From positions 7,406,310-7,470,309 of the forward strand of contig NC_079914.1 of the NCBI RefSeq assembly GCF_024868665.1: 64,000 nucleotides of DNA. Direction: 5' to 3'. The translations under genes and the position numbers were made by a program. Below are positions 50,701-63,099 of this stretch, in pieces. Positions within the stretch are counted from its first letter, which is position 1. Each line of letters opens with the position of its first letter. This DNA comes from Triplophysa rosa. Lineage: Eukaryota; Chordata; Actinopteri; Cypriniformes; Nemacheilidae. Under the pieces are notes generated by a model that saw only the letters and a list, made by a program, of their open reading frames with translations, was not told where the DNA came from and did no database searches.

Positions 50701-51938
50701 ATATGGTACCTGACATACCTATGAGTTGAAAAGTTTTACTGCTTATGACCTATTTAAATAGACTTAAAATAGTCGGTTATGGTTCTTTTAAGTGGCCACT
50801 GATCTGAGATGTTTTTCCACAAATAAAAAAAATGTACATTAAAAACCCGGCTAAAAATTCAACATAAAATCGATTTTTGGTCTAAAGTATAGAACTATAA
50901 AGTCAAATATGGATAGAAAAGTTCAGATTACTTGAGAGTTTTATGGGATATGTTTAAAGGTCATTTGTAATGTAGACTTTGATATCTTGGCAATTCTGAG
51001 CTCAGTTTAAGACATTAAGATCACTGTTAAAACTCTTTGGAGAAAAAAATACCTGGGGCTTTCTTTAAAGAGAAACATCTAAATTAAAACCATCTAGCCA
51101 AAGACTCAGTTTGTTCTCCAATTAATCTGCCAAGAGAAAAAATATAGATTCCCAATTGACAATGTGAATATAAAAGTGTTGAAGTGGTGATTTTTTTGTT
51201 CTTTTTTCTGTGACAGTAAAACAGACGATACGACGTGTGAAACGTAAAATGTTGCAGTCCAGATTCAAAATTTTCTGTCATGTTCGCACGTAACGCTGTT
51301 TAATCTACCGTCCTTCGATTACAATAAGCCAAAAATGTTGGCATTCACTTGCACGAGTCTCAATGTTCGAGCTGTCACTACATTTGGAGATCAATTCGTT
51401 GCGAGTAGGAAAGGGAGGAGAGAAAACACAGAATTAAAAATTAAACTCTTGTCTTGCTGACAGGCGGACAAAAGCATATTTATTTATAAGCAGTTTACAA
51501 CATTTTGGGGATGCGTGCATGTGTGTGTGTTTATGCGGCACAGTCGAAGACAGAATTAAAGGTCCTCGTGTGCGGAGAGCTTCAGCAGAGCCCTAGGCGT
51601 CCGTCCAGCGCTGTTCCTCAGAGACAAGTGAGGTAAATCATACATATCTTCTGCCTTCCCTGCATCTGCATCTCTCTCTGTCTCCCGCTCTCTTATCCCT
51701 TCACCACTTTGACTCGTGCATGCTTAACCAACCATTTTATTTATTCGCTCACCACGCGCTTGATGAGAAGTACACAATTGATTATTCTGACCACATTAGT
51801 TTATATCTAAGCGTAATCTATTTTTAATGGAGTGGCTGGGGCAGTCGATAGCACTTTAAGGGTTGTTGATCCACGCTGGCAAAGGCCTGATGAGATCTGT
51901 GGGGAGGGTCTCGATGAGTAGATGTAGCAAACACTCAC

Positions 51939-52058
51939 CTGTTGCCCCGTGACGAGGAGGATGGAGCCGTCTTTGGCGTGCATCACCTGCCGGAAAACGT
52001 GGTCTAGAATGAGAAGTTCGCTCCAGCAGTTTTGGAGGAGCTTCATTTGGTCGTCAAC
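51939..52058 (-). CDS. nr5a2: nr5a2 antepenultimate coding exon (ligand-binding domain)
   Basis: This exon is exactly 120 bp and encodes 40 residues in phase 0 at both ends. It starts [20 protein letters not shown] and ends ILLVTGQQ. The [15 protein letters not shown] segment is the nuclear-receptor ligand-binding-domain signature that builds part of the coactivator groove. Acceptor CCTTTCTTCAG and donor GTGAGTGT on the minus strand are good. VDDQMK separates it from NR5A1, which from memory has VADQMT. The preceding exon should end with the FFRELK-type segment. I did not find it between 52059 and 64000, so that intron is probably longer than 12 kb and leaves the window on the right. Confidence 0.95.
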
Positions 52059-52538
52059 CTGAAGAAAGGGCGAGACGAGCAAAATATGTATGATGAGTGT
52101 AGACGTTTGTTTGACTTGTTTGTTGTTACCAACCCCTCCTACATTTCCACAATCAGTACCTGATGCATTAATACGACTATTTATATTTTCTACTATACAG
52201 TAAGGTTAGAGAGATTCCAGTGCCTGTATGTAAGATTAGTATTGTATTGAGTTCAGAGGCTGTCATATGTGGATCAACTCACTTTGTTGTGTATTTTCAA
52301 CAGTTTCAATATGAAAAATAAATGTTATATTGATTCAATGGATTTATTGCATTTTGGAAAAGATTTGAATTTTTATGTTACTAGAACCTAAAGATGTTAT
52401 GTGAAACTTTGAAACAGAAAATAGTGGTTTTCATCTTGCCACATTCTTTGTAAAGAAAACACATTTTTACTCAAATGAATCTAAATGGATTTATAGCGTT
52501 TTGGAACCAAACTCTTCATATTATGTGTTGCTTTTAAT

Positions 52539-53026
52539 CCGTGTTGGGCAATGTACTCTGAAAAAGTAATTAATTACTAGTTACTAATTACATATTCAAT
52601 AGTGTAATTAGATTACTGTACAAATTACTCTCTCCAAAAAGTATTTTAATACTTATTACTAATTACTTTCTATATCCTATAGCAACCTTGATTAGTTAAG
52701 TGATTCAAGGATAGACATGAAACGACTCTTTTAATTCATTCAAATAAATAATATTAAACTGCATAAAGTACTCTTATTAACTGACCAAAGTATTACAAAT
52801 GTGAGAATTATACATTAAAGCACAGATTTTAAAGTTTGAATTTTTATGTCAATTTCCACCATAGCACACACGCATATATTACACAGTATTTAGTTTATAT
52901 ATATCAGAAGTAACTGTAATTAAATTACAGAAAAAATAAGAGTAATCCCTTACTTTACTTTTTCCAAGAGAAAAGTAATTAAATTACAGTAACTAATTAC
53001 TTAGTAACTAGTTACACCCAACACTG
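52539..53026. mobile_element. hAT-like fold-back element, second copy, 488 bp
   Basis: Same family as 24710-25190 but in opposite orientation. The left end reads CCGTGTTGGG (one change from CAGTGTTGGG) and the right end ACCCAACACTG. A perfect 8-bp target duplication CTTTTAAT sits at 52531-52538 and 53027-53034. Confidence 0.9.
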
Positions 53027-53939
53027 CTTTTAATACAACGTACACTGCCACCAAAGTTGTTGTGTAGTCAGATGTTTCGTTCAACTGGCGTCCGATTGTG
53101 ATTTCAAGCTACACATGTGAGTCTGAAAAACAGCATAAAAGGTCACCAGAGGTCATTCTCGTGTGAACTTCACAAAGCCCCCGCACATGTCTCCATTACT
53201 CAGTGTCTAATGAATCTGTTTGTCAAGAGATATGGTTCCATTTACCCCTTGTGATTAAGTAGCGCGTTCAGCACGGACCACGCCGGCTCTCGCGGCCCAG
53301 AACACGTACATCGATGAGTTTTCGTCCGGGAGGTGAACGACTCCAACAACATGTTCATTGTCACCCTCCTGGGTTCTCATGGCTCGCTGCGTAAATCATT
53401 AAACTGTGCTAAAGTGGGTGAAAAGAGCTCTTTGAGTCAAACGGTGGTGAGAATGAGGAAACGTGAGGCAAATTAGTCTCCGTCCAACTATTCTTCAAAC
53501 CCGTGAAACGTTTGTGTGTGGACAGTTGGAAAACTTCACATGAAATATTTTGCAAGTCTCTCGTGTGAAAAGTTTAGATAGGGTTGTGAAAATACAGAAG
53601 AGCTTACAAAAACTCCAGTGAGAGATGGAGAGTTAGTTAAGGATATAAAAGTAAGACTTGCTGTTTCTCAAGGCGGAGATAAAAAGAACGAAACGCCTTG
53701 TACTACCTTGGGAGGCTCCATTGATATCTGTATCGGATTGTTTTGAGCGCTCGCGGTTCTTGTTTGTGCTGCTTTCGCAGTCATAACAAACACAAAGAAA
53801 TTAGTAGAAAGAATCGGCTCTAGATTTTCAAATCGACAATCCTCGAAAACCAAAATTACATGTGTTACATACTTTTCAATAAACTAATGCAAACATCATT
53901 ATTGACATTTTCTTCAATCTTATTTTTGTTTTTCGCTGT

Positions 53940-54150
53940 TGTCCTTCTGAAACCTCATATCTCCATATTTTGAGATCACATTTTTTTGTCTTAAATCATT
54001 ATTTTTAGTCACCCTTTATGTTTGTCACTGGGTTTTGCAAAAATCTTGTCAACACAGTATTTAATCATTAAAAAGTACAGGGCTTTTTTCCTATTTCCGG
54101 AAAAACAGCTAATTTGGACATGCGAGGTTTGGAAGGACAGCGACGAGTGA
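53940..54150. repeat. Interspersed repeat, copy 3 of 3
   Basis: Same family as 4760-4960 and, inverted, 43870-44060. It includes GTCACCCTTTATGTTTGTCA and ACAGCTAATTTGGACATGCG. Confidence 0.6.
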
Positions 54151-55739
54151 TTCTAATTTCTAATATAAATCCTCAATGTTGAAAGTAATAGAAAAACTTC
54201 AAAAAATCAAATACATGCATCATGCATGCAGCATTGTTAACCCATCTCACCCTGTCTCTACATCAGCGCTTTATTGTGACAAATCTCCGTCGTGCAAGTC
54301 AAACATGCTTGTTCTACAAAGGGACCTGTCATTGGGTCTGTTTTGGACAGGCATTCTCATCAAAGGTCTCTTTACCCCCTGGGCCTCTGGGTCATCAAAC
54401 GGGGACACGAGGGGCCGCGAGTCAAAGCGGGGGAAGACACGGCGGTCCGGGTCCTCTGCCAGAGACGCATCAGATGGGCACAGAAGGCACGTCTGACCTT
54501 TTAAAGTGCGTCTGATACGGCTGTTTCCATGTCAGCTTGCTTCCCTTCGCACTGTCACGGCTATGCCTGACTGTCCTCTGATGTGCGCTTATGACAGGCT
54601 TGATGCTTTTACACACTCAGCGATCGGTAGATCTGTCTGAAAGCACCGTGTAGTCACTTATTTAGTCATGTAGTCTGTGATTTAATCTACAGTGTTTGGC
54701 AAATACAAAGAGAGGATCAGCATAATTGGCAAACCATGTTGGTTTTACAGCACTTTACAATCTCTGTGACTATTAAGATTTTTTAAAAACGTATCACAAA
54801 AGCTGTAAATTACGCCGTGTAATGGTGATAGGTTCAAAATCAGATGGCAATAGGATGTTAACGTTTATCTTGACAAAGTGATATAAGGAGCTGGAAAAAT
54901 AACTAGTGGTCAGCCAAATAAAAACACACTTATAAAAAATAAAAAAAACACTCGGGACTAGATCCTAATCCAAAACAATCAGTAATAAAGGATTAAACCC
55001 ACCATCTAATCTATTGACCCGTATTTCTATATCACAATCTTAAAATAACATCAAAAACCACATTCTTCATGCATATCTTGGTTATCCGTGGGGTGCCTAT
55101 CTAAAACTGATCTAAAACTCTCATGTTGGGGTTTTATTCATGCGGTGCAGCGCCGATATTTCAAAATCACGGCTTTTACCGTCTCTCTTCACTTACTGTA
55201 TGATAAAAAATGTATATCCTCCTAGAAACCAATTTAATTCCTTTACGGTCATTCAAGCATTGCTAGATCAATGTTCCAATCAATTGCTAAGCCCTTTGCA
55301 CTTCTCACAAAGACCTATAACCATACCAAGTGTGTCTACGCCGATGCTTTGAACCGCATTATGAAAATCGGTGATTATTTGCGAAGAGTTCCGGCCAATT
55401 TTTTCATTAAATGTAAATGATGTGCAAATAAGTCTCGCCGCACGTCCAAAAGTAATATTTATTCATAATAGCCTGAAAGGGTTGACCGGTGGTAATGGTA
55501 CAGACTCCAAATTGCCAAATATGAGCTTTTTTATCCCATATGGTTTTGGTAGAGTGCCACAAGCATTGTTCAGGCTCGTCGTAACAAGCTCACACAGCTG
55601 GAACTGCTTTTAATAAGTATATTTTTGTTTTTGAAGTACCCTAATGAACAGATTAATAGAATCTCGTCGAGTGGCCATTAATGAACAGAATGAAACGAAT
55701 GATTTATTTACAACTGAAGCCAGACCGTGAGCATGTGGT

Positions 55740-55765
55740 CCGGAATCGCATTTGCATAAACACAA
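55740..55765. promoter_or_regulatory. Octamer (POU) site in a candidate element
   Basis: ATTTGCAT, the exact octamer in reverse, at 55750-55757, inside a repeat-free block (55300-55880) with several TAATGAA sites. A single 8-mer is weak evidence. Confidence 0.2.
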
Positions 55766-56683
55766 GGGGAGATAAAAAAGAAACAAGGGGGACAAAAAAG
55801 AAAACGAATCTCATCCGAAATCTTTTGACCTTTTGGATGTGGATCAGTGCAGCTGGTTGGAGAAACTACAGGTGAGGTTTGAAGTACACTTCAATGGTGC
55901 TGTCGAGCAGTAAGCTTTGAGATATCTTCTGTGGACATCTGCTCGTATGCTGACACGCGCACACACACACACATTCTGTCAGGTTTACAAATATTCATTA
56001 TTTGATGATGGATGTCTTTGTTGCAGTTTCAGTTGTGTTTTATTGTAATTTGTAATTTTCTTGTAATTTTTTCCCTTATAAACTACTGCATATAAAAGAA
56101 AGAAGAAAAGTTGATTTGTACATTTTCTGAACTAAATGTAAGTGGTACCAAGCTACAAAACGTTGAACTTGCATATCCTCAGTAATTGTGAAGCAATCGA
56201 TATGAAATATCGTTTTTTTAAGTCATTGGTGGGTTGTTGCTTACAGTTTCTTCCTGAGCCAAGTTAAAGGAACACATAAGTCAGTCCCACACCCTGAAAG
56301 TTCATAAAGTGAAATGATCATCTCTCTATACAGTAAACCTTAATAGTGCCTATTTGATAACTCATTGGAGATTATCATGGTGTCCCGAATACCCAAAGGA
56401 TGTGCTAACAATTTGTGCTGAGGTGTAACATTCCGCTTTCCTTTTTAGTCGCCCCACAGGAGTTCAAAAAGTGGTCTTGATGCACGAGACCCTAAAGTCT
56501 GGTTTATCTGGCCTCACTTTTTTTCTGATCTCGTGGAAATCTCCCATCTTGTTCGTCATGGCAGGCCCTGTGTTTGCTCTCTGCTGCCGGGGGTCTGATA
56601 AGCATGCTGGGACTTTGAGCAGGTGGCCACCAGCCGCGGCGAGCGCATTGCTTCATACTTGCGCTCCTCAGAGGGAACTGCCT

Positions 56684-56688
<5 letters not shown>

Positions 56689-56717
<29 letters not shown>
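56689..56717. repeat. (CT)n microsatellite
   Basis: Fourteen CT units without interruption. Confidence 0.95.
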
Positions 56718-56720
<3 letters not shown>

Positions 56721-56819
56721 TTATTTTAGAGCCAGACATTGCTTCATATGATACCTTACTGAAAGACAGGATGTGTGAACTTTAAGTTTAACTATATGTT
56801 TTAGTACATCATGACCTAC

Positions 56820-57010
56820 ACTGTAAAAAAAACCTCATTAAAAAACAGTAATTTTCTGGCAACCGTAAAAATGACACGCTTTTCTTGTACATCTGCAGTC
56901 TTTTTCTGTAATTTGTGTTTCAAAATTACGTGAAAAATATGTCATAACAGTAAAATTCTTTAAAATTTCTGAAAAATTTGAGAGGAAAAAACGGTAAAAT
57001 TCCTGTAAAA
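56820..57010. repeat. ACAGTAATTTTCTGGCA-type repeat
   Basis: Starts CACTGTAAAAAAAACCTC and repeats GTAAAAT motifs (AACAGTAAAATTC, ACGGTAAAATTCCTGTAAAA). This resembles a common teleost element, and a looser relative occurs at 18020-18210. Confidence 0.5.
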
Positions 57011-59358
57011 TCACTTTTTTTTAAATTGTATATACTGGACAAATGATTGAATTAAAACCTGTATCTGAAAGAAAACATTTAATATAACTTTGCGTGACTA
57101 ATTCCTTGTCATCCTTTAGTTTTGTGTTGCTTCTTATAGCTGCTATATTGATGAACAGAAGCCAACCGATATGATCTTAGCAAACGGGGACTGACACGAT
57201 CATCCCAGCAATGAAAACTATGCATGTCGTAATCGTGTCCGAGCTATGTGCTCCTGTTCATGATATGCATAGATTATGTAGCTTTACACTGTATGCCTGA
57301 CAGCAATGTAAATAGAGACATCAGAAAATATCTTTAAGAAAATATTTGCATTCCTTGTAGAAGCTATATCTGAGCTGTCCTCCATAATTCATGGGTTACT
57401 GGTCAGGTGGACATAAAGCGTCTGTGGCTGGCTGCTAAGGTGGGGGATCAGGGTTTGATCGATCTAGAATGGAGATTGATCAGTTCCCACGATGACCGCA
57501 TTAACAGTGACTCTTGACCTGTGAAATACTCATGGTTTGATCAGAACCACTCGACCTCTTCCCATACTACAATAAAAACAAGACATTCTTAGTTCAGTCA
57601 AGTTTACAGTTCTGATCCTTGGATATTTGTGAGGCCTAGTCTATCCTCACTTATAAACGTAATAGCTACACAAATTCAAATTTAAACTGATTTATTGTGA
57701 CAGAACAGGTCAACTTTGATATAAATGTCCCCACTGTTGTTAGAAATCTACTAAATAAGGGAAAAAACACACACGCGGGAAATAAATCCACACCTGCAGT
57801 GCTCAGCTGCCAGCAGTTGAACTCCACCTCAAGGACACATCACAGACTGAGTGTCTTTTCTGAATGAAACTGAAACAGCTCCATACAGTCTGCTCTCCAA
57901 AATTCCTTACAATGTGGCCAAATGCTCACCTAAAATCTGCAGTAGTTGTTAAAGCAATAAGGGGCTCAGTAATAGTCATTGTTAAGGAGTGTTGGCAGGC
58001 AAGACATGTTTTTACGTTAAAATGTACATTTTTTATTTTAAATTTATTTAAATTTAATTAATCAAAAATCACAATGAACAATTCTTATAATCACAGTAAT
58101 ACAACACGTTATTTTACAACGGCTTCAATGCGGCTCTTCTAATCGGATTGTAGAACCAGAACTATCTGCATATTTTCTTTCAGGTGCTTAACTTGACATG
58201 TAATGATTAAACTGCAGGTACGAATCTCACTGCAAAATTTGTATTAATGCACAAGTATTAAAGTGTGGGCTTATCATGAAATCTAATTGAGCCGAGAATT
58301 TATATGAAAATGTTGTTGTTTTTTCGGGTTCCTTGCTTTGCAAAACTGTAACAAGCCTCTGGTGCAACACGCTAGTCTAGGAGAACGAAATGATGGAATT
58401 AGGTTATGAGAAAAAGTGCAAACAAAAGGATTCCATTTATCAGCATTTCTTACATCTAGCTTAGCAACTGATTCAAAATCACAGTCTAGTATAAAAAATA
58501 AAAACAAATGTGTTCCAATAGATCTTAAAGGGCTTAAAGATAAGAAGCTATCAGCTAATTATCAAAACACAAAGCAGCCGTGATCAATTATTCAACTGAA
58601 CATTAGTCTCCTAATATACATGTAGTCTTTGGAGAAAAGCTCTCTGGTGTGCCACTACACACACACACACAGATCCAGCTCACTGAGAAAATAATGCTCT
58701 TCAAATCCACAATGAGTTCTGCCCGGCGTGTCCAGTCCGAATCGATCGAGGTTCTTAATCTGGTACACACTCGTACACATGCACACACAGCAGCTGGCGT
58801 TTAGACTGATCGCTGCCTTTTATTTGATTTTATTTCCACCCATGCCGCGTTTTCCCCCAATTCCACGATTTACGGGCTTCTTTATTGGCGACGCCTGTCA
58901 ATATTTATGGCTTGTGAGTGACACGTTGACAGACGACAGGAAATGACTCTTGATTGGCTCGGTTGGGAAATGGGTCCAGGTAGGCTCCTGTATTATTTAG
59001 CTGGGAGATGCAGTCGCCTGCCGGAGAGGCTTTGTGCGAGCGAGCCTGTCTGTTCTTGGTCTTGACAGTACTAACGCATCGCCATTAGTAACCAACATCT
59101 CTACCTCGATCACTACTGCTTTTACTGAAGAAGAAAGTAAGACCTGATCTCTACTGTAAATTTACTGTATATGAAAAGGGTTCACTTTTTTTACACATAG
59201 GGCTTCATTTAGATTTTTTCAGATACCGTAAATGAACAGAGATATATAAATGCATGCGTATCTTCTGTCAACGAATAGCTTTTTTGATACAAAATATGTA
59301 CATATCAAGTTAAAACTATAATATAAAAAGTAAAGTAACTTCATTGTTTCAATATACT

Positions 59359-59364
59359 TTTATT
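59359..59364 (-). terminator. Poly(A) signal after the nested minus-strand ORF
   Basis: AATAAA on the minus strand (TTTATT on plus), about 155 nt beyond the TAA of the ORF ending at 59518. The spacing is reasonable for a short 3'UTR, which would include a repeat-like stretch at 59425-59465 (GGCCAAAGGTTGGGACACAC). Confidence 0.3.
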
Positions 59365-59517
59365 AATCTGCAAGCTTGTTATATAGAAGTTGAGATGAAC
59401 AGCTTTTTAAGATCACAAGTAACATGAATTCAGTCAGGTGTGTCCCAACCTTTGGCCGGTACTGTGTATGTGTGCATATATAAAAACAAACGTTTTACCA
59501 TAGTGAATGTCACCTTT

Positions 59518-60057
59518 TTAAATGCGTATAGACTTACGTTCGTGCCAAAAACTGTAATGTGCCACACACTGGTCTAACAAGAAGCAAATGGACAACACCA
59601 GAAAGATCTTGTGCCAAAACATCTCACTCCCACGTGCAGCTGCGGACCACCCTTCTTTATTGAGCCTATCAATGCAAATTTTTATTGAGTTTAGAAGGAA
59701 CTCCAAGTCCCCAACCTGCTCTTTTAATTTGAGAAAAGAATAACAGACAGCTACATTGTGGCCTCTCTCAAGCATTACGTCTCCGCCGTCTGCCGCAACC
59801 TGGCGTTTCTGGCGTAATGCAATGCTCTCGAGGTTTAAAACCGCTTTCAACACGTCCGTAACTCGTCCTGCCTCGAGCGTTCGCCTGGTGCGAATTTCAA
59901 ATATTTTCCCTCTCCTGTAGTTCAGAAATCGTGAAAGCGTTACTTTCATCTTCGCCGGAATGTTATTACGAAAACGATTTCGAACCTTACGCTCATTGAT
60001 GTAATGGGTTTGGAAACGTTTGAAAGCGGCGGGCAGTGCCAGCGTATGATATTGAAC
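59518..60057 (-). CDS. Unrecognised ORF with C-terminal hydrophobic segment, nested in nr5a2 intron
   Basis: On the minus strand, 179 sense codons stay open from just after a TAG at 60058 to a TAA at 59518. The acceptor-like sequence TTTCTGCTTCAGTGTAG precedes the open stretch, so this could be a last exon. The first ATG inside is at 59949 (context GCGAAGATGA), giving 143 residues if it is a single-exon gene. The protein is rich in Arg, Lys and Leu, with helical-looking segments (EAGRVTDVLKAVLNLE and FLKLKEQVGDLEFLLNSI). A hydrophobic stretch near the C-terminus, KIFLVLSICFLLDQCVA, could anchor it in a membrane, followed by a basic tail. AATAAA lies about 155 nt after the stop. I do not recognise the family. 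A chance ORF of this length is possible, and no expression evidence is available. Confidence 0.4.
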   Translation of the reverse strand, partial: VQYHTLALPAAFKRFQTHYINERKVRNRFRNNIPAKMKVTLSRFLNYRRGKIFEIRTRRTLEAGRVTDVLKAVLNLESIALRQKRQVAADGGDVMLERGHNVAVCYSFLKLKEQVGDLEFLLNSIKICIDRLNKEGWSAAARGSEMFWHKIFLVLSICFLLDQCVAHYSFWHERKSIRI

Positions 60058-60606
60058 CTACACTGAAGCAGAAATAAAAGATACAGCACGATTTAATGAA
60101 CAGGTGGCTTTGTGTTTTCTGACGCCCTGGCGGACATTTCTTAGCGACTGCATATAACGTTTAATCGCACATGCTGTTCATCAGGAGTTAATGCATTCAC
60201 ACTGAGCAGTTATATATAAGTGTAAGACTAGCTCGCACGCTCCTGGTCCATCTGAATGTGGTGCTTATCTATTGTCTTTGAGACCTTTCAGCGTGTGGGT
60301 AACAGAGGGCTGTAAATTAGAAACCAAAATAGATGTTGAGGGCAACTGCTGACAGGGCAAAGCCGAGAAAAGATACTAGAAACTTAAAGCCTGCTCTGAT
60401 TACAACTTCATTAAACACTGAAGGAGAGAAAACATCATACAGTCAAATTGTTTACTGACTCGGTATCTGTGCTTTGATTTAAAAATCAATTTGTATTTAT
60501 AAAAATAAAAAATAGCCATTGGAGCAAAAATAGCATTTCTTTAAAGTTCAGCCGTGTTTAAATCTATCTTTATTAATAAGTATCAATAAATAGTATTGCA
60601 AAACAA

Positions 60607-60954
60607 TAGGGCGATGACACGATTAATCACGATTAATCGCATCCAGAATAAAAGTTTGTGTTTACCTCATATATACAGTATGTCTGTGTACTGTTCATAT
60701 TAATTTTGTATTTATAAACACATACATGCATATATTTGACAAAAATATAAAACCTAAAACTGAATAAACTTTATACCATATCATTTCAATAATATAAAAA
60801 TATAAATAAATACATCAAAATATTTCCTAAATATAAGTATGTTTTTGTGTTTATAAATCTAAAATGAATATACACAGTACACAGACATATATTATGTAAA
60901 CACAAACTTTTATTCTGGATGCGATTAATCGCGATTAATCGTTTGACAGCCCTA
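60607..60954. mobile_element. Fold-back MITE with GATTAATCGCGATTAATC ends
   Basis: Left TAGGGCGATGACACGATTAA and right TTAATCGTTTGACAGCCCTA are inverted, and the match extends about 90 bp through GCATCCAGAATAAAAGTTTG and TGTTTAC. No target duplication is recognisable (flanks CAAAACAA and CAGTACTA differ). This family is widespread in teleosts. Confidence 0.75.
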
Positions 60955-62469
60955 CAGTACTACACTAAGTTTTGACATATAACGTATTTCGTCTTCACAA
61001 ATCGTTTCTTGACTTTAGAATTTTTTTTATGAAAAACAAGATGACAATAATGATTGAAGATTTTTTTGCCGTGCATACAGTATAGGTCAGGTCAACAGAT
61101 TTCAGCGAATACATTTTTTTGCATTTAGGAATGTGCAAGTAAAAGTTTTACACTTTCAACAGAGCACTTGCGTTTTATGTGTTTGTTTCAAACCAATTAA
61201 GTACAACAGGTGCAAAATTACAGCTGCTTTGCAAATCTAATTTACAAGTGTGTGGGGTTGAAGGGAACACGTATAGATGGGAAAAGGCCCTGAGTGACAT
61301 GTGCATAGTGTCGTGGTTAAATGTGTCGGTGTTATAATAAAGAGAAAACCTGAGGTAATCGACAGCATGTCACAAGAAACATTACTTTAATGCTCTTGTA
61401 CAGCTACGTTTCTGTATGAAGTAATACAACCGCTTGCAGAAAAGATGTCCAGGCATTTTTACGCTTCCAGTAGAGCGTAAAAGGTGAAAATGCTGATTGA
61501 GTTGATTTGTTAGGTTGCTTGCCGTTAAATCTGCCTCCCCGGTGCAGTTTGTGCGCTGTCGGCTTGGGTCTGATTGGGGTGTTTTGGGGCTTGTTCGTAG
61601 CTTCAATCTACATCCTGGTTTTTAACAAGCATTCAGTGCAGCCAATAAAAAAGGCTTTTACCTTAATCGCCGCAAGATAATATCTAACATTTGTCCCCTT
61701 CTGGAGTGCAAAGTGCTTACAAATGCCACTGAAAGATAAAAAATAAAATAAATTTCTATATTTGTCTTTTTTTTCTTATTTCAAAGTGCAGCAGGAATGA
61801 ATGGAGCGCTATGAGTTCATCAGCTCTTGGGCAGGAGTTTCAAGTTCATGACAGGCTTTTATCCCTCATCAAAGCAACAAGTGGATGAACAGACTCTCCT
61901 CCGACTTCTCCAACCCCTCCCCGGAGTCTCCCACGAGCCCTGAGGGGAGATCGGACCCTAAATCTCTCCTTTTAACAAGTGTACGTACTTCCTTCCTCCG
62001 CACGGTAAGGCCTGGGGGTGCAGGACACATTTTTAGGGCGAAAGAGGCTGACCTCATCTTAAGAGGCTGCATTGTACATGTATGCAAAAAATCGCTGTGT
62101 TTTAAGAATTTATAGCTAAAATCTGATTGGCTGCTACAATGTGAGAACTAATCACTGGAATCACCAAAGTTCAGGGCAGTCTCTTAAAAAGTTTTGGTTT
62201 GGGGCATTTATAGGGCAAGTAAACAAAATATCCTTCAGTTTAACTATTTTTGAGCTTTATAAGAAATAATGAGTCTTTTTGGTTGGTACTTTTCTTTTGA
62301 ATGGGAATGCCACATAAAAAAAACAATTTTTTCTGTCTTTTTGGTGAGAATATGGACCAGACTTAATGCTGAAGTCAAAGAACTAACTATTAATTTACTG
62401 AAATAAACGGCAAATAATTACACGCCACATCTATATAATAATTTAACCGAGGCTGTGACATCACACACA

Positions 62470-62764
62470 TTAAAGGGATGCATCACCCAAAAATGAAAAT
62501 TCTGTCATCATTTACTCACCCTTAGATTGTTCCAAACCTGTATAAATTTCTTAGTTTTGGGAAGAAATTTCGAAGACTGTCAGATCTCACCCACCATTTA
62601 CTGCCATAGTAGGGAAAATAAATATATGGGAGTCAAAGATTTGACAATCTTCCAGATATCTTCCTATGTGTTCAGCAAAACAAAGAAATGTATACAGGTT
62701 TGAAACATCTGAGGGTGAGTAAATGATGACAGAATTTTCATTTTTGGGTGAACTATCCCTTTAA
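62470..62764. mobile_element. TTAAAGGGA-family cyprinid repeat, well-preserved copy
   Basis: Ends TTAAAGGGATGCATCACCC and GGGTGAACTATCCCTTTAA are inverted repeats continuing through AAAAATGAAAATTCTGTC and ATCATTTACTCACCC. Length 295 bp. TTAA at both ends could be the target duplication. Confidence 0.85.
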
Positions 62765-63099
62765 TAAATATTGGCACCCCACTGTTTTTGCTACCGCCAA
62801 CTGTCCGCCTTGAATATATGTGTTGTTATTCATTTTTATTGAATCTTTGGAGGACGTGCGGTTTGAACTTTGCAGTTGCAAAATTTATGAAGTGCCAAAA
62901 CACCACAATCTTCCAAAATTCAAGACAAGACACAGAGTTTTTGTCCATTTGTGCATTATTTATGAATGAAAAGAGGTCTTTGTGGCTGTCCACATCTCTA
63001 CTCATCAAACAGATATTGTTACCACTGAAAAAGCAGCCTTAGAAATAAAAAAACAGCCTGCCAGAAAACCTGCCCACAGCCAAGTGGACAGTCAGGAGA

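Noticed and set aside
54176..54515. Three overlapping plus-strand ORFs of 70-106 codons
   Set aside because: Open in all three frames because of local GC content, with no family resemblance. They are not the missing nr5a2 exons, which would be on the minus strand.
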